From the NCBI GenBank assembly GCA_020634555.1, contig JACKBK010000055.1:1-14942 (forward strand): a DNA stretch of 14,942 nt. The letters are read 5' to 3'. Made by a program: the position numbers and the translations under genes. Under the pieces are notes generated by a model that saw only the letters and a list, made by a program, of their open reading frames with translations, ran no database searches and was not told where the DNA came from. Below, one piece after another: positions 14,497-14,942 of the stretch (its first letter is position 1; every line of letters begins with the position of its first letter). This DNA is from Caldilineae bacterium (GTDB lineage: Bacteria; Chloroflexota; Anaerolineae; JAAEKA01).

Positions 14497-14574
14497 GGCG
14501 TGAAACGCGATGCGTGAAACGTGATACGGAAACCACATGGTACGCCTCTCACGCATCACGTTTCACGTTTCACG
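14497..14574. repeat. Inverted repeat of GTGAAACG units after the MBL gene
   Basis: CGTGAAACGTGATACG (14513-14528) and CGCATCACGTTTCACG (14552-14567) are inverted with one mismatch around a 23-nt loop. Further GTGAAACG units flank each arm (14500-14507 and the inverted copy at 14564-14571). It begins right after the MBL stop and could act as a transcription-end hairpin, but no T-tract is present. Confidence 0.65.
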
Positions 14575-14609
14575 AAGTCAGTTGGCAAAATTCGCTCCTG
14601 AAAATACCA

Positions 14610-14942
14610 ATGAACGACACTCAGATTCTCCCACCTACTATCGCCGACGTGCAGCGCATCGCCGCGCTGGATGATCCGGTCGTGCGCAATTTGCAGATCA
14701 CCCAGTGCTACCACGACCTGTCGCGGGCCATGGCACGGCTGACCGGGCCGGGCGCCAACTGGTGTACCGTCGCGACGTGGGCATCCAACCAGGCCGGGCG
14801 GTCGATCCGCAAGGAGGACCTACGGGCTACCTTCGAGCGTTTGCTGCGACGGTCGGATGACGCGACACGCGACGCACAGGCCATGGCCGCGCAGGGCGCC
14901 GAGATCAGCGGCGACGAGACGCGCAGCCTGGCCGGAGCGGTG
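14610..14942 (+). CDS. Unrecognised protein, N-terminal part (runs off window)
   Basis: An open frame of 111 codons from an ATG at 14610 to the window edge. The product starts MNDTQILPPTIADVQRIAAL, continues with DDPVVRNLQITQCYHDLSRA, and has NWCTVATWASNQAGRSIRKEDL at about residues 50-71. It is largely helical and rich in Ala and Arg. The WCTxATWASxQAG motif looks conserved in style and recalls an unnamed bacterial family, but I cannot assign a function. Codon use (G/C in third positions) matches its neighbours, supporting a real gene. No good SD is seen before the ATG. Confidence 0.7.
   Translation, partial: MNDTQILPPTIADVQRIAALDDPVVRNLQITQCYHDLSRAMARLTGPGANWCTVATWASNQAGRSIRKEDLRATFERLLRRSDDATRDAQAMAAQGAEISGDETRSLAGAV

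Overview
The window is about 15 kb of GC-rich chromosome. It carries a dnaG-rpoD pair, a tRNA-Asn, a DUF2905 membrane protein, an MgtC/SapB protein, a secreted subtilase and several short-leader sigma70-type promoters. The DnaG and RpoD protein styles (acidic sigma N-terminus, CFGACGTGGD zinc motif, an insertion in sigma region 3) look most like Chloroflexota (Anaerolineae/Caldilineae relatives). That assignment comes from memory of family styles and was not searched. No prophage, insertion sequence or CRISPR array is visible.

Layout. (1) 1-187: N-terminus of a probable B12-binding radical SAM protein leaving the window on the minus strand, apparently transcribed leaderless. (2) 290-2694: a redox module. 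A TetR regulator and an aldo/keto reductase run on the minus strand, and an F420-dependent-type NADP oxidoreductase runs divergently. The shared intergenic region holds two near-identical palindromic operators, one of which exactly fills the spacer of a TTGACA/TATAAT promoter. (3) 2726-2909: a very long perfect-palindrome terminator and tRNA-Asn(GTT). (4) 2965-6963: an information-processing block on the minus strand, mgtC-like then dnaG then rpoD. The dnaG promoter is a perfect sigma70 consensus whose -35 box overlaps the mgtC stop codon. (5) 7117-8624: a plus-strand run of SAM methyltransferase, YgjP-type metallopeptidase and DUF2905 protein with tight or overlapping junctions. (6) 8641-8778: a REP/MITE-like inverted repeat and a terminator. 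(7) 8801-11384: two exported minus-strand proteins, a small glycine-rich secreted protein and a subtilisin-family protease with a C-terminal hydrophobic tail. (8) 11535-13420: an ABC-F ATPase with a long structured 5' leader. (9) 13471-14495: a 31-codon small ORF overlapping an RNase Z-like metallo-beta-lactamase-fold hydrolase. (10) 14497-14574: an inverted repeat made of GTGAAACG units. (11) From 14610: the start of an unrecognised protein that runs off the window.

The most notable system is the leader of the ABC-F gene. A strong Shine-Dalgarno (SD) precedes a possible 7-residue TTG-initiated leader peptide, then alternative pairing segments, then an intrinsic terminator immediately before the ABC-F SD. 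This is the architecture of ribosome-mediated transcription attenuation known for antibiotic-resistance ABC-F genes. If real, the ABC-F gene would be switched on by ribosome stalling. The second notable point is the TetR operator built into the promoter spacer of the divergent oxidoreductase.
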